Positions 63,884 to 64,000 of a stretch of 64,000 nucleotides of DNA are shown here, piece after piece. The stretch comes from Seonamhaeicola sediminis (GTDB taxonomy: Bacteria > Bacteroidota > Bacteroidia > Flavobacteriales > Flavobacteriaceae): positions 1-64,000 of the forward strand of contig NZ_SMZJ02000001.1 in assembly GCF_004358095.2 (NCBI RefSeq), in the 5' to 3' direction. How positions within the stretch are numbered: position 1 is the first letter of the stretch; the number at the start of each line of letters is the position of its first letter. The translations under genes and the position numbers were made by a program. A model generated the notes under the pieces. It did no database searches. It was given only the letters and a program-made list of their open reading frames with translations, and was not told the origin of the DNA.

Positions 63884-64000
63884 ATGAAAGCCAGATTTCT
63901 TTTAATTCTACTAATCTTCTCTCCTGCTATTTACGCACAGAAAAAAGTAAAAACTAACGATTCGATTCAAAAACTTGACCAGGTACTTATAAGCACAAAA
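63884..64000 (+). CDS. Probable TonB-dependent receptor, N-terminal part, cut by window edge
   Basis: The first 39 residues are visible. A signal peptide (MKARFLLILLIFSPAIYAQ) is followed by a linker and QKLDQVLISTK, which resembles the TonB-box/plug entry of BtuB-like receptors (typically LDEVVIS). The rest of the gene is outside the window, so the assignment is tentative. It has its own promoter and is divergent from the other receptor. Confidence 0.65.
   Translation, partial: MKARFLLILLIFSPAIYAQKKVKTNDSIQKLDQVLISTK

Noticed and set aside
1-64000. CRISPR arrays, prophage, toxin-antitoxin or restriction systems
   Set aside because: No regularly spaced repeats, cas, phage structural or restriction genes were found on either strand.

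Overview
The window is AT-rich chromosomal DNA from a member of the Bacteroidota, almost certainly a Flavobacteriaceae relative. This rests on four things: promoter boxes of the TAnnTTTG type (often with an upstream TTG about 19 nt away), the near absence of Shine-Dalgarno sequences, family-typical proteins (DUF2851, DUF3467, DUF6268-like, C-terminal PDZ aspartyl protease, TonB-type outer-membrane receptors), and the Bacteroidota forms of RpoB, RpoC and S21. No prophage, CRISPR array or large genomic island is visible.

Layout. 1-245: N-terminus of an IS200/IS605-type TnpA leaving the left edge, with two hairpins. 246-3619: queD-idi, prfC, a mono-cluster ferredoxin-like protein and a DUF3467 protein. 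3761-18641, all on the minus strand: the core expression block rpsU-xerC-hpf-[tRNA-Thr(TGT), Tyr, Gly, Thr(GGT)]-tuf-tRNA-Trp-secE-nusG-rplKAJL-rpoBC. 18796-25155, minus strand: acyl-CoA dehydrogenase, ComEA-like HHH protein, AGCS symporter, K+ channel, PspC protein, DUF2851. 25317-31139: DUF6268-like protein, valS, DUF1573, aspartyl protease. 31265-43065, mostly plus strand: aminotransferase-murB, ECF sigma/anti-sigma, aqpZ, GT2-ECF sigma-Nramp-like, lipA-gap, and a hybrid histidine kinase. 43062-49000: lpxK, nif3-like, a degenerate zinc-ribbon protein, msrA, lipoproteins, and a decayed methyltransferase. 49334-51895: a redox/sulfur cluster (two rhodaneses, two thioredoxin-fold proteins) facing a MarR regulator. 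51973-59265: a complete tryptophan operon. 59328-64000: guaB, an outer-membrane receptor, and the start of a second receptor.

The most striking regulatory element is a trp attenuator upstream of trpE (51973-52152). It has a promoter, a 15-codon leader peptide with three consecutive Trp codons, an antiterminator pairing option and an intrinsic terminator. The operon is trpE-G-D-C-FB-A, with trpF and trpB fused in frame; three out-of-frame stop codons lie just before the old trpB ATG. Short palindromic REP-like repeats sit immediately before trpD and trpA.

Other signals: rpsU carries a strong AGGAGG Shine-Dalgarno, which fits S21 autoregulation in this phylum. Tandem TTTATCG(G/A)TAAAA sites 21 bp apart lie before the hybrid kinase. 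A 12-bp palindrome lies at the marR transcription start. A zinc-ribbon family protein has no cysteines, and an Nramp-family transporter lacks the DPGN and MPH metal motifs. Many start codons were moved downstream of the longest open frame, because the upstream TTG or GTG lay inside a promoter box or a neighbouring repeat.
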